Part shown: in pieces, positions 22,839 through 30,783 of the stretch
Layout: every line of letters starts with the position of its first letter
How positions within the stretch are numbered: the stretch's first letter is position 1
NCBI GenBank assembly: GCA_947461795.1
Contig: CANHMG010000011.1
Coordinates: forward strand, 1 to 38,645
Direction: 5' to 3'
Source: Flavobacteriaceae bacterium
Lineage (GTDB): Bacteria > Bacteroidota > Bacteroidia > Flavobacteriales > Flavobacteriaceae
Length of the DNA: 38,645 bases
Notes under the pieces: generated by a model
What the model saw: only the letters and a program-made list of their open reading frames with translations
The model's database searches: none
What the model was told of the DNA's origin: nothing
Position numbers and translations under genes: made by a program

Positions 22839-25682
22839 TTATTTTTTTTCACCACTTGTCCCTTTGTCCTTAGGAACAAATCCAGGTGTGCTTGGTAATC
22901 CCGGCGGTAACTGATTGAATTGTTGTGAAGGATTGTTTTCTATTTCTTCCTGTCTTATTAGTTTTGGTCTTTCATTAGTGTTCTTTTCTTCTTTTGAAAC
23001 ATTTGGTTTTGCTTTAGGAACATAAGCTTTAGGAGGCAAAGGGTCAGAAGCAGGAGTGGTTAAATACTCTTCAAAATTTTTCTTTATTTGAACAATTTTA
23101 TAGTTTGAGTTAGAAATGATATAAGCCGTTTCTGCTATTTTATATTCTTTAAATTCTTTTAAAATCGAAGCAATCCCTTTTGCATATTCAAGATCTTTCA
23201 AACCATGAATTACTATAAAGTTTTTATCCATAGTATAAATGTCATACGATAAAGTAAGCCTGTCTAAGCTTCTTTCAGAAATAAATTTTTTGATTTTATC
23301 TTGTAGTATTTTTGTGTTTTTATCCTCTGGGTTGTCTGACTTGTATAAAATCTTCCAGCTTAAAGGTTTTTCTTCATAAAACTTTAGACTTTCTAATGTC
23401 GGAACATTCGTTTTTAGAAGTTCTTCGGCAAACTTTCCTTCTTCGCTATTTGGGTAATTCAAAGCCACAAAATTGAGTGTCTTTTTATATTCTTCTAATC
23501 CTTTTAATCTTCCTATATTATTAGCTTTTAACAATTCAAATTTAGGGACAATTTCTTCCCCGTTAAATTGATCTATAGCTAGGTTCAAATTGGTTAACGA
23601 TGTTTTTATATCTCCAGATTGAAACTGCTTAAATATTCTGTCGTAATTAGCTTCCGGCGTATCTGTTAAAGAATTGCCTGATCCGTTAGGGTTTCCTAAA
23701 ATTTGAGCATAACGAGAATCAGGGAATTCATTTATGATTCTGTTTTTCATTGCCAAAGCTTTGTCTTTATCTAAAATATCATACAGCTTATATAAGTTAT
23801 ACATTGTAGGTAAAATCAATCTTTCTTCTGGTTTATTCGTCAATAAAGTCTCTAATTTAGAGGCTGCTAATTTGTATTCTTTAAATTTCTCTTTATAAAT
23901 AACTCCTAATTGATAATAGGCAAAATTGCGTTCTTTTGCTATACTATCTATCACTTTCTGGGATGACGGCAATTGCTTTATATAAAAATCTGAAGTGTAT
24001 TTTTCTGCTAGTTTATCACTTTTCTCTTTATCACTTTTCTCTTCTATTTCCTTATCTACATTGTCGTCACCAGACTCGATTGTATTGGTTTTGTTTTGAG
24101 ATATTCTCCAATTTTCTTTATAGGCTCTGTCTCCCCATTTCTTTTTAAACTCTGATTTCCCAAAAGCAACTGTAGATGGATTATAAAAATAAAAATTGCT
24201 GTTTCCTGCAGACGAAGTGGCACTATTTGAATCTGGAGAAGAAGGTGGTGCTTTTTTAGATGCTATAGAAGCATCTTTGTTGTCGTCTTTTCCGTTTTTG
24301 TCTACATCTTCTTGAGAATCACCATTAGATTCTTGTTTGTCTTTAGCTTCTTTTTCTAGTAAAAGTTTTTTCTCATCTGCTTTTTTTAATTTAGAAATAA
24401 AGTCTTCATAATAGCTGATTTTGTCTGTATCCGACATAAAACAAACTTTAAGAATACTGTCGTTTCTTGAAGCAATCCCTTCATATTTGATTACATCTAC
24501 AAGATTTTCTCTTTTCTTTTGTATAAAACGATGTTCTCTTGATCTAGGTTCTAACTGTACCAATGTACTGTCATAATATTTCCCTGCTATTACATATTTT
24601 GCATTTTTGAAATAAATATCTGCTAGATTTCTGTAATTAGAAGCCACTAAATATTTGTCTATAACCTTCGTATTTAAAGAAACGTTATAATATTTTTTAG
24701 CCAAAGAGTCATTTTTGTTTTTATCATAAAACAATCCCATTTGATGATTGATAAAATTCAAATAAGGACGATTTTCTCTGTCTTTAAGTAATTTATTGTA
24801 TTTTTTTAGAAATGCTAAGGTATCCCCATTTTCAAAATCCTGGAGATTTGCTTGTCTAATATGTGCATGGATTACGTACTGTTTTGCAGCTTTTCTTTTC
24901 ATATCAATTATGGATTGATACGACGCAAACGCACTGTCTTTATAACCTAATTGCTCGTAAAGTTGTCCCAAAATAAAACGATAACGTGCTCGCTCCTCTT
25001 TTGATTTAGTAAATTCTTTGGCTAATTTAAGTTTCGCAATGGCACTGTCCTTTTCTCCTAAATTCAAAAAAGCTTGTGTAAGTGTTGCATTGGCATCTGC
25101 GAAAATTTGATCTTTATATTTTATTTCTTTTAATAAATTACTCAAATTTTCAACAGCAACAGCATCATTTTCTAAACGCATATTTGTTTTTTCTCTCCAA
25201 ATCTTAGCTTCATTGATTTTATTGCTATTCGAATGTTTGTATAAAATATAATTAAATGCTTCTAAAGCAGGAACAAATCTTTGGTCATAATATCTTGATT
25301 TCCCTAATAATAAATGGGCTTCATCCATTTGGTAATTTTTCTCAGCACCTCCAATATTCATAGAGTGTTTTTGAATCGCTTTTGTAGCTTTCGTTTCCGC
25401 TCTTTCAAAATTTGGATTAGGTGGTTTTTCACCAGGCAAAATATTTTCTTTTTTTACCTGCATTCTTTCTATTGGTAAAAGTTCCCAAAAGTTATCTTGA
25501 TATTGTGATTTCAATTCCAAAATTCCTTTGTCTAATGCCAAACTTCCATTATATAAGATGTTATCTTTCGTGCTTAAAGCATGAGAATTTCGAGAGATAA
25601 AAGTATTCTTTTTAACAGAACAAGCTATCAAAAAAAGAAAGAAACTAACTATAAAAAGATACTTGAGTAAGGTGGTTTTCAA
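22839..25682 (-). CDS. sprE: Type IX secretion/gliding lipoprotein PorW/SprE
   Basis: SprE (PorW in Porphyromonas) is a TPR lipoprotein needed for T9SS secretion and, in flavobacteria, for gliding. The protein starts at a TTG codon giving the lipoprotein signal KTTLLKYLFIVSFFLFLIAC (Cys 21); no ATG precedes the signal, and a GTG at 25775 would add 31 residues. A long TPR region follows (ALEAFNYILYKHSNSNKINEA, YKDSAFASYQSII, LADIYFKNAKY), then a low-complexity acidic/serine-rich linker, further TPRs (RYAQILGNPN near one end) and a Pro/Gln-rich tail (PPGLPSTPGFVPKD). Length is about 947 aa. Assignment rests on architecture and recalled similarity of the N-terminal region; the neighbouring bactofilin and ATP synthase genes fit the flavobacterial sprE locus as I know it. 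Confidence 0.8.
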   Translation of the reverse strand: MKTTLLKYLFIVSFFLFLIACSVKKNTFISRNSHALSTKDNILYNGSLALDKGILELKSQYQDNFWELLPIERMQVKKENILPGEKPPNPNFERAETKATKAIQKHSMNIGGAEKNYQMDEAHLLLGKSRYYDQRFVPALEAFNYILYKHSNSNKINEAKIWREKTNMRLENDAVAVENLSNLLKEIKYKDQIFADANATLTQAFLNLGEKDSAIAKLKLAKEFTKSKEERARYRFILGQLYEQLGYKDSAFASYQSIIDMKRKAAKQYVIHAHIRQANLQDFENGDTLAFLKKYNKLLKDRENRPYLNFINHQMGLFYDKNKNDSLAKKYYNVSLNTKVIDKYLVASNYRNLADIYFKNAKYVIAGKYYDSTLVQLEPRSREHRFIQKKRENLVDVIKYEGIASRNDSILKVCFMSDTDKISYYEDFISKLKKADEKKLLLEKEAKDKQESNGDSQEDVDKNGKDDNKDASIASKKAPPSSPDSNSATSSAGNSNFYFYNPSTVAFGKSEFKKKWGDRAYKENWRISQNKTNTIESGDDNVDKEIEEKSDKEKSDKLAEKYTSDFYIKQLPSSQKVIDSIAKERNFAYYQLGVIYKEKFKEYKLAASKLETLLTNKPEERLILPTMYNLYKLYDILDKDKALAMKNRIINEFPDSRYAQILGNPNGSGNSLTDTPEANYDRIFKQFQSGDIKTSLTNLNLAIDQFNGEEIVPKFELLKANNIGRLKGLEEYKKTLNFVALNYPNSEEGKFAEELLKTNVPTLESLKFYEEKPLSWKILYKSDNPEDKNTKILQDKIKKFISERSLDRLTLSYDIYTMDKNFIVIHGLKDLEYAKGIASILKEFKEYKIAETAYIISNSNYKIVQIKKNFEEYLTTPASDPLPPKAYVPKAKPNVSKEEKNTNERPKLIRQEEIENNPSQQFNQLPPGLPSTPGFVPKDKGTSGEKK

Positions 25683-25707
25683 TGTAAAACGGTTTTTCTT
25701 AAAACTT

Positions 25708-25788
25708 CTAAAAGTCGATTTTAGTATATTGACTGGTAAAAATACGTTTCTTTTTGATATAGCGAAAAATATCACCTAAAAGTTTCAT
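25708..25788 (-). CDS. Possible 26-codon leader ORF upstream of sprE
   Basis: An ATG at 25788 opens a 26-residue reading frame (MKLLGDIFRYIKKKRIFTSQ...) that stops at 25708, 25 bases before the TTG start of sprE and out of frame with it. It is basic and could be a leader peptide, a remnant of another N-terminus, or chance. There is no supporting homology. Confidence 0.2.
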   Translation of the reverse strand: MKLLGDIFRYIKKKRIFTSQYTKIDF

Positions 25789-25904
25789 GTTTTCCAGTCA
25801 TTGAATTCATTATTTAATGGGTTTGTTGTTTTAAAATAGAAAAAGTATTGAAATTTCGTCAAAAATAATACTCTTGATATAAGTCGGTTTTCTTAGAGGT
25901 TTCC

Positions 25905-25912
25905 TATTTTTG
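25905..25912 (+). promoter_or_regulatory. Putative -7 box of the reductase gene
   Basis: TATTTTTG matches TAnnTTTG 11 bases before the ATG at 25924; the upstream TTG element is not obvious. Confidence 0.45.
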
Positions 25913-25923
25913 CAAAAAAAAGT

Positions 25924-26976
25924 ATGTCTTCATTTTATAAATTAAACATCAAAGAAGTGCGTCGAGAAACTAATGATGCGGTTTCTATTTTGTTTAATGT
26001 CCCTCTTGAATTTAAAGATTTTTATCGTTTTATAGCTGGTCAGTATATTAATCTAAAATTGACCTTAGACGGAAAAGAAATTCGTCGTGCTTATTCCTTG
26101 TGTTCTTCTCCTGAAAGTTCGGAATTAAGAATAGCGGTAAAAGCTGTAAAAGATGGAACGTTTTCAGTTCTAGCAAATTCAAAATTAAAAGCTGGTGATA
26201 CACTAGAAGTAGGAACTCCTGAAGGAAAATTTACGTTTGAAGCTGATGCTAATCGTTCGAAAAATTATCTTGCTTTTGTAGCTGGAAGTGGCATTACACC
26301 TGTTTTTTCAATTCTTCAAAGTGTCCTTAACAATGAACCAAAAAGTACTATTGTTTTGGTGTATGGTAATAAAACTCCTGAAGATGCTATATTTTATCAA
26401 CAATTGCACGATTTACAGTTAAAATATGTTGGTCGTTTCTTTGTTCATTATGTATATAGTCAAGTGAAAGTTGACAACGAGTTGTTTGGAAGAATAGAAA
26501 AATCTACGGTAAATTTTATTTTAAACAACAAACACAAAGAACTTGATTTTGATAAGTTTTACTTGTGTGGTCCTGAAGAAATGATCAACACTGTTTCGAA
26601 TGTTTTGAAGGAACGAAATATAAAAGAATCTGCCATTAAGTTTGAATTGTTCTCAACCTCAACTTCAGAATCTAAAGTAGACAAGTCATTAGAAGGCCAT
26701 ACTAAAATCACGGTTTTAGTTGATGGTGATGAAACTACTTTCGAAATGTCACAAAAACAAACCGTTTTGGAAGCCGCCTTGAAGCAAGGACTTGATGCTC
26801 CTTATTCGTGTCAAGGTGGGATTTGTAGTAGTTGTTTAGCTCGTATTACCTCTGGAACTGCTGTAATGAAGAAAAATACAATACTAACAGACAGTGAAAT
26901 TGCTGAGGGCTTAGTCTTGACTTGTCAAGCGCATCCAACTTCTGAAAGCCTCTCTATCGATTACGATGATGTTTAA
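25924..26976 (+). CDS. PaaE-like ferredoxin/flavin reductase with 2Fe-2S domain
   Basis: This electron-transfer protein passes electrons from NAD(P)H through flavin to a 2Fe-2S cluster. The FAD site RRAYS is at 54-58, the nucleotide site GSGITP at 121-126 with CGPEEM at 215-220, and the C-terminal plant-type ferredoxin domain has cluster ligands C296, C301, C304 and C334. The 350 residues and domain order match PaaE, the reductase of phenylacetyl-CoA epoxidase, but no other paa genes are here, so the partner is unknown. In flavobacteria this orthologue is often annotated simply as a ferredoxin-NADP reductase. It is monocistronic, convergent with the deiminase gene. Confidence 0.92.
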   Translation: MSSFYKLNIKEVRRETNDAVSILFNVPLEFKDFYRFIAGQYINLKLTLDGKEIRRAYSLCSSPESSELRIAVKAVKDGTFSVLANSKLKAGDTLEVGTPEGKFTFEADANRSKNYLAFVAGSGITPVFSILQSVLNNEPKSTIVLVYGNKTPEDAIFYQQLHDLQLKYVGRFFVHYVYSQVKVDNELFGRIEKSTVNFILNNKHKELDFDKFYLCGPEEMINTVSNVLKERNIKESAIKFELFSTSTSESKVDKSLEGHTKITVLVDGDETTFEMSQKQTVLEAALKQGLDAPYSCQGGICSSCLARITSGTAVMKKNTILTDSEIAEGLVLTCQAHPTSESLSIDYDDV

Positions 26977-26997
26977 AATTTATGAATTTTGTTTTGA

Positions 26998-28746
26998 CTA
27001 AAGTTTAACTACTTTTCGAGTTAAAGTCCCAAAGTCTCCTTCAAAAGTCACCAACAAAGTGCCTCTCCATTCTGGATTTAGGCCCAAATTAAACACGCCA
27101 TTACCTGCTTGAATTGTTTGCGAAAACAGTTTCTGGCCTAAAACGTTGGTGATGGAAACGTTGATTAATCCTGACATTTGGTTCATCTCAAAATTTACAT
27201 TCTGTTTGGTTGGATTTGGAAAAGGCAACGAAATATGTTGTAAAGCCCAATCCGAAGTGCTTAACGTCGACACATTGATTGTCCAATAACCCGTTGGTGC
27301 AACAATCGGTCTTGAAAGTGTTTTCCCTGAAACAGATTGACCTTGTATATAATATTCAATATTCAATCCAGAAGTTGGAATTGAAATAGTAGCTGTCCAA
27401 TTCGAGTCACTTATAAACGTCATGGGTGTTTGATTAAAAGTAGCGGTTCCTTGTTCTCGCCAAAAAACAGTTGCAGTTTGAATTCCAGAAATATGTTTTA
27501 CTAAAGCATTTATAGTTACGACACTTCCTACATTAGCTTCTTTAATCGGTTGGTGAACGATTAACAATGGATTTGCAACTCCAATAGTATGTGTGATGCA
27601 ATGCAAAGCTCCGAGTTGAGAAATTAGGTTTTCTCCGGAATTATCCACGTCTATTCCTACTACATTATATCCAGGCAATAATTGTTGGTAAAGCGCTAAT
27701 GCTGCTGCATCTACTTGTGGTCTGTAGATTGGAATCAATATCGATTTGTTAATGAAAACAGAGTTGGCAAAAGTACGATAAGCACCTCCTGTATCCGGAT
27801 AACTGCCCGTAGTACTCGGTGGCACATCAATCCATTTTATTTTATATGGAGTGCCAAAAGGCGATTGAAAATTATTGACCACATAGTTGATGTTCGATTC
27901 AATTTGTGGACCGTCAGCTACATTTGGAGGATATTTACTTATCAACAAAGTTTCTTCGTCAAGTAGTTTCATATGCATATCAATATGATGAATTTCATCA
28001 AATGGCAAAGTCGGCATTTTGATATAATGTTGAATTCCCATATAATTTTGCATAATTCCATCTATTTGTGTTTCTGTTTTAGGAGAAACTCCATAGGGAT
28101 TTCCAACTGCATTTTCCTCTAGAATCAATTCGGAAGCGAAAGCATTTCCTAAACCGTCTGACATATAATTACCTCCAGTATTTACTAAATCGGTAAGTCC
28201 AGAGTCGGTAACATAAATCGGTATTCCAACGTAATTTGCATGTGCCGTTGGCATTACATTATCGTTGGGTCTTGGGCGATTATAAATCCAATCGGTTAGT
28301 CCTCTTTGACCAACCTCATCAGAATAAACGGTGTTTCCAGCATAATCTCGAATCCAAATACTGTTCGCTGGGACGTTTAGAAAAATAACATTCGTCAAAT
28401 CTATCCCGAATGAAGTCAGATAACTTGCCACTGTTGCTTGGCTTTGGGTTGCAATAATCACTTTACATTCGTTAACTCCGACGGCTACTATTTGACGAAG
28501 TATGTTCTGAAAACTGGTTTGCCAGCTCAAAACTAAATATTCTACTTCTTCCCACTCTGCCGCGGCACGAACCGAACCTGCAGGTGGAGTTGTTACTTGC
28601 GTATTTCTAAATTGGAAATTCGTCAGTAATTGTCTTTCATTTTCTGTGAATCCTTTGGGTAGTTTTTCACTTTCTTGTGAAAATAAAAAGAGACTATTTA
28701 ACGCAAATAAAACGGAACATATAAGTTTAATCGTAGTGTTTTTCAT
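26998..28746 (-). CDS. Secreted peptidylarginine/agmatine deiminase family protein with T9SS sorting domain
   Basis: The 582-residue protein has a signal peptide (1-24), a deiminase domain (about 60-397), an Ig-like domain (about 398-493) and a T9SS type A sorting domain (about 508-582, with FPNPTKQ). The deiminase keeps all key positions of P. gingivalis PPAD as I recall them: D134 (WIRDYAGN), R157 and R159 in YNRPRPND, TGGNYMSDG at 190-198, H254-x-D256 and Cys383 in LHCITH. Cys-type deiminases convert guanidino groups to ureido groups with release of ammonia. PPAD acts on C-terminal peptide arginine; the two RPR arginines are what bind that carboxylate, so peptide activity is more likely than agmatine hydrolysis. 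Own promoter box at 28770-28777. Confidence 0.88.
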   Translation of the reverse strand: MKNTTIKLICSVLFALNSLFLFSQESEKLPKGFTENERQLLTNFQFRNTQVTTPPAGSVRAAAEWEEVEYLVLSWQTSFQNILRQIVAVGVNECKVIIATQSQATVASYLTSFGIDLTNVIFLNVPANSIWIRDYAGNTVYSDEVGQRGLTDWIYNRPRPNDNVMPTAHANYVGIPIYVTDSGLTDLVNTGGNYMSDGLGNAFASELILEENAVGNPYGVSPKTETQIDGIMQNYMGIQHYIKMPTLPFDEIHHIDMHMKLLDEETLLISKYPPNVADGPQIESNINYVVNNFQSPFGTPYKIKWIDVPPSTTGSYPDTGGAYRTFANSVFINKSILIPIYRPQVDAAALALYQQLLPGYNVVGIDVDNSGENLISQLGALHCITHTIGVANPLLIVHQPIKEANVGSVVTINALVKHISGIQTATVFWREQGTATFNQTPMTFISDSNWTATISIPTSGLNIEYYIQGQSVSGKTLSRPIVAPTGYWTINVSTLSTSDWALQHISLPFPNPTKQNVNFEMNQMSGLINVSITNVLGQKLFSQTIQAGNGVFNLGLNPEWRGTLLVTFEGDFGTLTRKVVKL

Positions 28747-28769
28747 AATTGTATTAAATGTAATTTAAA

Positions 28770-28777
28770 CAAATTTA
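28770..28777 (-). promoter_or_regulatory. Putative -7 box of the deiminase gene
   Basis: TAAATTTG on the minus strand matches TAnnTTTG about 23 bases before the ATG at 28746. No TTG at the expected distance. Confidence 0.45.
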
Positions 28778-28812
28778 TCTTTTTACTTCGGAATAAGAAG
28801 TGATAAAAAAAA

Positions 28813-29850
28813 TTACTTTACAAGATTGTTAATTCGCTTTACAATACTATTTACTGTAATGGTTTTCATTGCCTCTTCATAACCGGCTATCTTTTTATTT
28901 CCAAAAACTGAAGTTGGTAGGAAAGGAAATTTTTCTCTGTCTGAGGTCAAACAGTTTTCGAGCGGTTGATTGAAAGGTGAAAAACCTGCAAAAGGATGCG
29001 TTGCTCCCCAAAGTGTAAGTGTTGGAACACCATAATTAGCGGCAAGATGAGCATTGCCAGAATCCATTGAAAGCATCATTTTTAGATTGCTAATCAGTAG
29101 TAATTCTTGTTTAAAGTCTAATTTCCCCGCAACTACTATAGCATTTTCAATGTCTTTTGAAAGAGTATTTAACGATGATATTTCTTGTTTACTTCCGAAA
29201 AGCATCAAGGTATAGTCTTTATTATTAGATAATTCTTGCAAAACTTCTCGCATTAAATCGAGTGGGTATATTTTGGAATCGTATTGTGCAAAAGGGGCAA
29301 TTCCGATTAGGATTTTGTTTTCGTCTCCTATTAAATTCAATACTTGAGTATCCAATTTTTGTTTGGGAGGGAAAGTAAATTGAGTTAAATCAATAAGGAG
29401 TCCGAGTTGTTTAAAAACATTGGCGTGTCTTTCAAATACAGTCGGTAAAGGCTTTAGCGTTTTATTTTCAAGTCTTGTTAACACTTTCTTTTCCGTGCGA
29501 CCTTTGTCAGTATATGCCACTTTTTTTCCACTTAAGAGAAACAAAGTTCGAACGATTTTAGATCGTAATACGTTATGTAAATCGGCAAAAACGTCAATCT
29601 GCAATGGCTTCAAATCTCGGAACAATTGCAGCAACCCAAATAATCCTTTGTGTCTGCTATCGGCATCGAACGGAAAGAAGATAAGATTGGGAATGCCTTG
29701 AAAAAGCGGTTGAAAAAAAGGGCGGGAAATAACCGTAATTTTTACTTCCGGATGTTGCTGTACCAGTGCTCTTAAAACAGGAACTGTCATGGCGACATCT
29801 CCCATTGCGGAAAGTCTCATGACGGCTATATGTTGTTTTTTTTCTGGCAA
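28813..29850 (-). CDS. Glycosyltransferase family 9 (heptosyltransferase-like)
   Basis: GT9 enzymes add heptose or related sugars to the LPS inner core on the cytoplasmic face of the inner membrane. The N-terminal VMRLSAMGDVAMTVPVLRAL is the characteristic opening, and the C-terminal half contains SMDSGNAHLAANYGVPTLTLWGATHP, the donor-binding region, with FGSKQE before it. Its 345 residues are normal. The gene lies downstream of DUF4254, separated by structured element copy 2. The sugar is not assignable by sequence alone. Confidence 0.9.
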   Translation of the reverse strand: MPEKKQHIAVMRLSAMGDVAMTVPVLRALVQQHPEVKITVISRPFFQPLFQGIPNLIFFPFDADSRHKGLFGLLQLFRDLKPLQIDVFADLHNVLRSKIVRTLFLLSGKKVAYTDKGRTEKKVLTRLENKTLKPLPTVFERHANVFKQLGLLIDLTQFTFPPKQKLDTQVLNLIGDENKILIGIAPFAQYDSKIYPLDLMREVLQELSNNKDYTLMLFGSKQEISSLNTLSKDIENAIVVAGKLDFKQELLLISNLKMMLSMDSGNAHLAANYGVPTLTLWGATHPFAGFSPFNQPLENCLTSDREKFPFLPTSVFGNKKIAGYEEAMKTITVNSIVKRINNLVK

Positions 29851-29868
29851 GTTGCTATGTAATATAAA

Positions 29869-29946
29869 GCCCTAGCCCCGATAGTAGCCGGTATCCTCGC
29901 AACGCAGTGGAGAGATAAAGGCGAATAGCGGGAAATAGCTCCTAAA
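29869..29946 (+). repeat. Structured intergenic element, copy 2 (Flavo-1-like)
   Basis: It has the same ends as copy 1, with CCCG 29877-29880 pairing with CGGG 29929-29932 and AGC 29874-29876 with GCT 29938-29940, but a different, shorter central arm. It lies between the DUF4254 and GT9 genes, antisense to both. Confidence 0.7.
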
Positions 29947-29950
29947 AAAA

Positions 29951-30556
29951 TTACTTTTTATTTTGATACAAAATCGGATTCAACTCATCGTCGTTGTACA
30001 TCTTCATTTGTTTGTAGGCTTTCATGAATTTGTCTCCGTTTTCGATGTCTTGAATCAAATCATCGATGGCGGTAGACAAATCGGTTCTTTGTTCTAAAAG
30101 CACATTCAACTTGGCTTGGCATTTGTCTTTGTGATCTTGAGACGCTTCTGTACGCGTAACTTCCTCGTTCATGTGGAAAATTTTCAACGCTAAAATCGAT
30201 AAGCGATCAAAGGCCCAAGCGGGACTTTCCGAATTGATTTTTGCCGTTGTTTTTACATTTACATGATGGTATTTTTGAAGGAAATAACTATCGATATATT
30301 CTACCATATCAGTGCGTTCTTGGTTGGAGGCATCAATTCTTCTTTTCAATGTTAATGCGGCAACTGGATCAATTTGTGGGTCACGAATGATATCTTCAAA
30401 ATGCCATTGCACCGTGTCGATCCAGTTTTTGTGATACAACAAATGTTCAAATTGTTCTTTAGGATAAGGGTTGTTAATCGGTTGGTCTACATTATCAAAC
30501 TGATGATAATCTTGGATGCTTCTTTCGAAAACAGCATAGGCAAGTTTAGAAAACAT
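29951..30556 (-). CDS. DUF4254 family protein
   Basis: This is a soluble, helical protein of 201 residues with no signal peptide. The conserved look (DPVAALTLKRRIDASNQERTDMVEYID, AWAFDRLSILALKI and QHKDKCQAKLNVLLEQRTDL-like helices) matches DUF4254, a family of unknown function that in Bacteroidota often sits beside LPS glycosyltransferases. Here it precedes a GT9 gene, so a role in LPS core synthesis is likely but unproven. A -7 box TATCTTTG lies about 20 bases upstream of the ATG. Confidence 0.8.
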   Translation of the reverse strand: MFSKLAYAVFERSIQDYHQFDNVDQPINNPYPKEQFEHLLYHKNWIDTVQWHFEDIIRDPQIDPVAALTLKRRIDASNQERTDMVEYIDSYFLQKYHHVNVKTTAKINSESPAWAFDRLSILALKIFHMNEEVTRTEASQDHKDKCQAKLNVLLEQRTDLSTAIDDLIQDIENGDKFMKAYKQMKMYNDDELNPILYQNKK

Positions 30557-30575
30557 ATCTTTGAATTTTAAAACA

Positions 30576-30583
30576 CAAAGATA
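30576..30583 (-). promoter_or_regulatory. Putative -7 box of the DUF4254 gene
   Basis: TATCTTTG on the minus strand matches TAnnTTTG and predicts a leader of about 16 bases. Confidence 0.55.
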
Positions 30584-30615
30584 CTTTTTATACTTTTACG
30601 AGAGAAAAAAAGTTA

Positions 30616-30644
30616 CTGAGTTTCTGAGTGCCTGAGTTTCTGAG
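30616..30644. repeat. Direct repeat of CTGAGTTTCTGAG
   Basis: The 13-base word occurs exactly at 30616-30628 and 30632-30644, three bases apart, between the DUF4254 promoter and structured element copy 3. Each unit itself contains CTGAG twice. Function unknown. Confidence 0.8.
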
Positions 30645-30649
30645 CTTTT

Positions 30650-30735
30650 TTAGGAGCCGGGAACCTGCTATTCGTTGCAATCTTTTATGGCGAACACCGC
30701 CACAAAAGGATTTCCACTGCTATCAGGGCTAGGGC
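30650..30735 (-). repeat. Structured intergenic element, copy 3 (Flavo-1-like)
   Basis: Read on the minus strand it is nearly the same as copy 1, but the inner pair CCCG/CGGG has become CCTG/CAGG (plus-strand 30724-30727 and 30664-30667): both sides of one base pair changed together. The central arm keeps its pairing with a G-C to G-U change. It lies between the divergent DUF4254 and upp genes. Confidence 0.75.
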
Positions 30736-30783
30736 ATTCTTCAAACCAGAACCTTGAAAATTAAACATAAAAAATAAACATCA

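Noticed and set aside
25683..25775. GTG start for sprE giving 31 extra residues
   Set aside because: The extension is basic and delays the lipoprotein signal; the TTG at 25682 gives a standard signal with Cys 21. Kept as an alternative.
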